Shown here: positions 6,959-9,595 of the stretch, piece after piece
How positions within the stretch are numbered: the first letter of the stretch is position 1
Layout of the letters: every line of letters begins with the position of its first letter
Origin: Clostridiales bacterium UBA4362
GTDB taxonomy: Bacteria > Bacillota > Clostridia > TANB77 > CAG-508
DNA length: 9,595 nt
Direction: 5' to 3'
Assembly (NCBI GenBank): GCA_002393975.1
Contig: DGSM01000097.1
Coordinates: forward strand, 1-9,595
The notes under the pieces: model-generated
What the model was told of the DNA's origin: nothing
What the model saw: the letters and a program-made list of their open reading frames with translations, nothing else
Database searches by the model: none
Position numbers and translations under genes: made by a program

Positions 6959-7970
6959 ATTCATCATCTGATGGTAATTCTATTCCATTCATTTCAAATA
7001 GTTCTTCCATTTTCTTTTTCTCGAAAATTGTAAATCTATTATTATCTTTACTTAAAATATCTTCTGTTGTCCTTATTATTTGTGATTTAGGATAGTTTTC
7101 TCCAATAGCATCAAATAAATCTTTAAAAGATAAATGCTTAACCATTTCTAAATCATCATGGTTCACATTTAAGTTAACTCCAAATCTACTAGCTAGATTT
7201 GATGCATTGAATCTATTATTATTTGTTTGTCTAATAAAGTTTGTTATTTCATGTGGTAGTTTTGATGCATTATAGCCTCTATTTACATCATATACCCCTA
7301 GTTCTATTAAATATACTTTAATGCCATCTGCTAAACCTTTAGCTATTACTGTTCTTGTTTCTGAGTCCAAATTGTTAATGTTTTTAGGAGCTCCTTTAAT
7401 ATTTTTTATCTCAATTACTCCTGGCTTTTTTACATGAACTGGCATTTTAGGAATTTCAACAGCCGATTCAACTTGTTCTTCAATCAAAACAACTTCTTCT
7501 TTTGGTGGTTCTTTTTCCTTTATTGGTAATTGTGGTTTTTTAATCGGTTTTGATTCTACATTTATTTCTCTTTGTACAACTTGTTCAATGTCTGGTATTT
7601 CTTGTGGTTCAGCCTTTAGATCCTCTTTTTTATCTTCTTTAATTGGTTGCACTATTTTTTCTTGAGCCTTTGGTTGTGAGTGTGGTTTAGGTTGATTTTC
7701 AGGTTGAATTTTAGGTTCAATTTTTTCTTCTTTTTTTACTATCTCTTTTTCTTTATTAGTATCTATACTTCTAGAAGATGGCTTTTTAGCAGTAGGAATA
7801 ATTCCCATGCGAGGATTTATTACAGAAGATGTTTTATTATTAGCAAAGCGTTTAGCTTTAATATCTTCTATAACTTTTAAATCTGCATAAGGTTCCAATG
7901 GTTGTTTATCAATATTAAGTTTTTCTTCAAATCCATTTGAGACATTATTTTGTCTTGAAGATTCCCTCAT
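6957..7970 (-). CDS. unrecognised protein: disordered linker plus a C-terminal domain
   Basis: Function unknown; 337 residues. Residues 1-60 are polar with a short conserved-looking segment (LEPYADLKVIEDIKAKRFAN). Residues 75-180 are low-complexity and rich in Lys, Glu, Pro and Gln, with repeated PK/QP/EP steps, and are probably disordered. Residues 185-337 look folded: IEIKNIKGAPKNINNLDSET, then helices around 206-226 (a glycine-alanine motif, KGLADGIKVYLIELGVYDV), a segment with paired Asn (FIRQTNNNRFNASNLASRFG), and a C-terminal helix, FEKKKMEELFEMNGIEL. There is no signal peptide, transmembrane segment, cysteine motif or nucleotide-binding motif. GGAG/GAGAGG lies just before the ATG, and a promoter lies 24 bases upstream. 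It heads the operon that runs into plsX. An adaptor or scaffold is the most I would infer. Confidence 0.85.
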   Translation of the reverse strand: MRESSRQNNVSNGFEEKLNIDKQPLEPYADLKVIEDIKAKRFANNKTSSVINPRMGIIPTAKKPSSRSIDTNKEKEIVKKEEKIEPKIQPENQPKPHSQPKAQEKIVQPIKEDKKEDLKAEPQEIPDIEQVVQREINVESKPIKKPQLPIKEKEPPKEEVVLIEEQVESAVEIPKMPVHVKKPGVIEIKNIKGAPKNINNLDSETRTVIAKGLADGIKVYLIELGVYDVNRGYNASKLPHEITNFIRQTNNNRFNASNLASRFGVNLNVNHDDLEMVKHLSFKDLFDAIGENYPKSQIIRTTEDILSKDNNRFTIFEKKKMEELFEMNGIELPSDDE

Positions 7971-7993
7971 TAAACCTCTCCTTTATGTTATAG

Positions 7994-8022
7994 ATTCTAT
8001 CACAGAATTGTTTTTTATACAA
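7994..8022 (-). promoter_or_regulatory. promoter of the unknown trio and plsX
   Basis: On the minus strand TTGTAT (8022-8017) and TAGAAT (7999-7994) are 17 bases apart, and TG lies one base before the -10 (extended -10 form). It starts right after the rplL terminator. The -10 lies in an imperfect dyad, ATTCT-GTGAT-AGAAT (7994-8008), and the -35 in another, ATTGT-N7-ACAAT (8007-8023). They may be operator half-sites or chance in AT-rich DNA. Confidence 0.7.
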
Positions 8023-8023
8023 T

Positions 8024-8060
8024 AAAAAAATAACCCAAAGTATTCATACTTTAGGTTATT
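8024..8060 (-). terminator. rho-independent terminator after rplL
   Basis: The arms 8046-8060 and 8029-8043 form a 15-bp stem with one G-T wobble and a very tight loop. On the minus strand seven U residues (8030-8024) lie at its foot. It starts 20 bases past the rplL stop and should end the ribosomal operon here. Confidence 0.92.
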
Positions 8061-8079
8061 TGATATTTAAACTTATGAA

Positions 8080-8451
8080 TTATTGTAATTCAACTGTTGC
8101 GCCAGCTTCTTCTAATTTAGCTTTCATGCTTTCAGCTTCTTCCTTAGCAACATCTTCTTTAACAGTTTTAGGAGCTCCATCAACTAAATCTTTAGCTTCT
8201 TTTAATCCTAATCCTGTAACGTCTCTTACAACTTTGATTACTTGGATCTTAGCTGCTCCAGCTGATTTTAATACTACTGTAAATGTAGATTTTTCATCAG
8301 CTGCTCCAGCTGCTGCTCCAGCTCCTGCTACAGGTGCTGCAGCTGCTACTGCGCTTACTCCATATTTTTCTTCGATTTTCTTAACTAAATCTGCTAGTTC
8401 AACTACTGTTAAACCGTCGATTGATTCTAATATATCATCAACTTTTGCCAT
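8080..8451 (-). CDS. rplL: 50S ribosomal protein L7/L12
   Basis: L7/L12 forms the flexible ribosomal stalk as dimers on L10 and stimulates translation GTPases. The 123 residues match the family. The N-terminal dimerisation helices (VDDILESIDGLTVVELADLV) are followed by an Ala/Gly/Pro hinge at residues 34-52. The C-terminal domain starts with EKSTFTVVL and holds IQVIKVVRDVTGLGLKEAKDLV (69-90), the factor-binding face, followed by VDGAPK. The ribosome binding site is GGAGG, 8 bases before the ATG. It follows rplJ after 64 AT-rich bases with no separate promoter I would defend. A strong terminator follows, instead of the usual continuation into rpoB. Confidence 0.98.
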   Translation of the reverse strand: MAKVDDILESIDGLTVVELADLVKKIEEKYGVSAVAAAAPVAGAGAAAGAADEKSTFTVVLKSAGAAKIQVIKVVRDVTGLGLKEAKDLVDGAPKTVKEDVAKEEAESMKAKLEEAGATVELQ

Positions 8452-8515
8452 TTTTAAATCCTCCTATTAATTTTTAATTTTAATATAATTTATTTTAATA
8501 TTTTATGAAGCTTTA

Positions 8516-9133
8516 TTATTCAGCTTTTGGTGCTTCATCAACCTTTGCTTCTTCTTTAACTTCTTCAGTTGCTTCTGCTTTTTCTTCCTCTTTAACTTCT
8601 TCTTTAGCTTCTTCAGCTGGAGCTGGTGCTCCTTCTTCTTTCTCTTTTAATTCTTTTACTTGGTTAACAGCAACAGCAAATTTTGAAATAATTCCAAGTA
8701 ATGAACCAGCAAGACTTGATAGAAGTTCTTCTCTTGATGGAAGTTTTGCAAGTACTTTTAATTCATCAGCTGTTTTAACTTCTCCTTCAACGATACCTCC
8801 TTTAAACTTGTAGTTTTCATGAGATTCGCTAAATTTGAAAGCAACTTTTAATACTGCTAAATAGTCTTCTTTTGAAGTAATGATTGCTGTAGGTCCTTCT
8901 AATGTTTCATCTAATTCATTAACTCCATTTGCTTCTAAGGCACGTCTAATTATATTGTTCTTTATAACTGTACTTGTACCATTAACTCCTCTAAGATCTT
9001 TTCTTAGTTTTGTATCATCTTCTACAGATGTTCCTGTATAATCAACTAACAATACTAATTTAGAATCTTTAAGGTCTTCAGCTAACTTCTTAACAGCTTC
9101 TTCCTTAGCTGCAATAATTGTTTTGTTTGCCAT
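8516..9133 (-). CDS. rplJ: 50S ribosomal protein L10 with an extended acidic tail
   Basis: L10 anchors L7/L12 dimers to 23S rRNA and, with them, represses its own operon through the leader RNA. The 205 residues begin MANKTIIAAKEEAV. The rRNA-binding globular domain includes LVLLVDYTGTSVEDDTKLR (26-44) and KNNIIRRAL (58-66). The L12-binding helix is around 135-164, with SREELLSSLAGSLLGII. Residues 166-205 are a Glu/Ala/Lys-rich tail (APAPAEEAKEEVKEEEKAEA and onward), about 35-40 residues longer than common L10 proteins of 165-175. The ATG at 9133 is preferred. An in-frame GTG at 9148 is part of the AGGAGGTGA ribosome binding site itself and so cannot be the start. The spacing from that site to the ATG is long, about 11-14 bases. 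Confidence 0.97.
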   Translation of the reverse strand: MANKTIIAAKEEAVKKLAEDLKDSKLVLLVDYTGTSVEDDTKLRKDLRGVNGTSTVIKNNIIRRALEANGVNELDETLEGPTAIITSKEDYLAVLKVAFKFSESHENYKFKGGIVEGEVKTADELKVLAKLPSREELLSSLAGSLLGIISKFAVAVNQVKELKEKEEGAPAPAEEAKEEVKEEEKAEATEEVKEEAKVDEAPKAE

Positions 9134-9167
9134 AAGTTTAAATTTCACCTCCTATTTTATTTTGAGT

Positions 9168-9223
9168 AAAACAAAAGACTTAAATTATAATGTAAATCTC
9201 AATCTACGCTATAATCTAAGTCT
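9168..9223 (-). terminator. attenuator hairpin in the rplJ leader
   Basis: Arms 9202-9223 and 9176-9197 form a 22-position stem (three G-U wobbles, one C-A mismatch) with loop TGAG. On the minus strand TTTTGTTTT (9176-9168) follows. The position, between the L10-binding leader and the rplJ ribosome binding site, is that of the attenuators known for Firmicutes rplJ operons. Its weak, interrupted U tract suggests partial termination. Confidence 0.75.
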
Positions 9224-9237
9224 AAAATATCTTAAAT

Positions 9238-9299
9238 CATTGCCTCGACTGGATTTACTTTATACCAGTTGTCTTCGGTTTTATAAATTATTTTCAGTT
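9238..9299 (-). ncRNA. ribosomal protein L10 leader (autoregulatory RNA)
   Basis: The 5' side CCGAAGACAACTGG (9278-9265) and the 3' side CCAGTCGAGGCA (9252-9241) give a stem ACTGG/CCAGT. It is flanked by the conserved CCGAAGAC and CGAGG segments of the L10 leader motif, which resembles the L10-L12 binding site on 23S rRNA. Excess L10-L12 complex is expected to bind here and switch the downstream hairpin. The leader follows the rplA stop directly, so it acts on the rplK-rplA read-through transcript. No internal promoter was seen between rplA and the leader. Confidence 0.9.
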
Positions 9300-9595
9300 T
9301 TATTTTTGGTCTATATAAAGGCCAGGTCCCATTGTAGTAGCTATAGAAACACTCTTAATATATTGTCCTTTTGCTGCAACTGGTTTTGCCTTAATAATTG
9401 CATTAATGATAACATCATAATTTTCAAGTAATTTCTTAGTTCCAAATGAAACTTTTCCAAAGCCTAAGTGAATAATATTTAATTTATCTAATCTATATTC
9501 AACTTTACCAGCTTTGATATCTTGAACTGCTTTGGTAACATCCATAGTAACAGTTCCTGATTTTGGATTAGGCATTAATCCTTTAGGTCCTAAAA
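9300..9595 (-). CDS. rplA: 50S ribosomal protein L1, 3' part only
   Basis: L1 binds 23S rRNA at the mobile stalk on the exit side and helps release deacylated tRNA. The reading frame is open to the window edge. The first complete codons give LGPKGLMPNPKSGTV, the L1 signature, so the methionine in that motif (9575) is internal, not the start. About 97 of the usual 230 or so residues are visible, ending AKGQYIKSVSIATTMGPGLYIDQK, the normal family C-terminus. The 5' part, and presumably rplK, lie beyond base 9595. The stop codon is 21 bases before the conserved L10 leader segment. Confidence 0.96.
   Translation of the reverse strand, partial: LGPKGLMPNPKSGTVTMDVTKAVQDIKAGKVEYRLDKLNIIHLGFGKVSFGTKKLLENYDVIINAIIKAKPVAAKGQYIKSVSIATTMGPGLYIDQK

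Noticed and set aside
6947..6967. ATG at 6967 as start of the small 81-codon gene
   Set aside because: The ribosome binding site AAGGAG lies downstream of it and is well spaced for the ATG at 6946.
8060..8813. Long plus-strand open frames opposite rplL and rplJ rich in Ser/Ala
   Set aside because: They are reverse readings of the Ala/Glu/Lys-rich ribosomal genes, have no ribosome binding site, and conflict with clear minus-strand genes.
9134..9148. GTG at 9148 as the L10 start
   Set aside because: The GTG is inside the AGGAGGTGA ribosome binding site, and MANKTII at 9133 matches normal L10 N-termini.
1..9595. Mobile element, CRISPR, tRNA or phage genes
   Set aside because: No terminal repeats, transposase motifs, regularly spaced repeats or tRNA cloverleaf were seen. 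The window is a dense run of housekeeping-type genes on one strand.
1..9595. TGA read as tryptophan (Mollicute code)
   Set aside because: Tryptophans in AddB, Ogg, the radical SAM protein and the 137-residue protein are accounted for by TGG, and no frame needs an internal TGA.

Overview
The window is AT-rich, and every gene I can support lies on the minus strand, so transcription runs from high to low coordinates. Strong AGGAGG-type ribosome binding sites, rho-independent terminators, a Firmicutes-style L10 leader, PlsX, AddB and an OGG1-type 8-oxoguanine glycosylase like those of clostridia together suggest a low-GC Firmicute, most likely an uncharacterised Clostridia-like lineage. Tryptophan is read from TGG and nothing requires TGA recoding. 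I cannot name a genus.

Layout in transcription order: (1) 9595-8024, the ribosomal stalk operon: 3' part of rplA, an L10 leader with a long attenuator hairpin, rplJ with an unusual Glu/Ala/Lys-rich tail, rplL, then a strong terminator. The usual next genes, rpoB and rpoC, are absent. (2) 8022-4779: a good promoter, three unrecognised genes (337, 81 and 137 codons) packed tightly together, then plsX and acpP. acpP also has its own promoter next to two small palindromes, and a strong terminator follows it. (3) 4775-1: a new promoter, then rnc, a radical SAM protein of the Elp3-like type, ogg and the first 717 codons of addB. These four genes abut or overlap, so they are probably co-transcribed and translationally coupled.

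Taken together, unit 1 makes the GTPase-stimulating stalk of the ribosome under autogenous control. Unit 2 couples an unknown trio to the entry step of phospholipid synthesis (PlsX transfers acyl groups from acyl-ACP to phosphate). Unit 3 joins RNA processing to DNA repair (oxidised guanine excision and AddAB end resection). The most novel material is the three-gene trio between rplL and plsX. Its sequence shows architecture (a disordered linker plus a C-terminal domain; a small beta-rich protein; a small protein with a basic patch) but no function. No insertion sequence, CRISPR array, tRNA or phage feature is visible, and no gap between genes exceeds about 170 bases.
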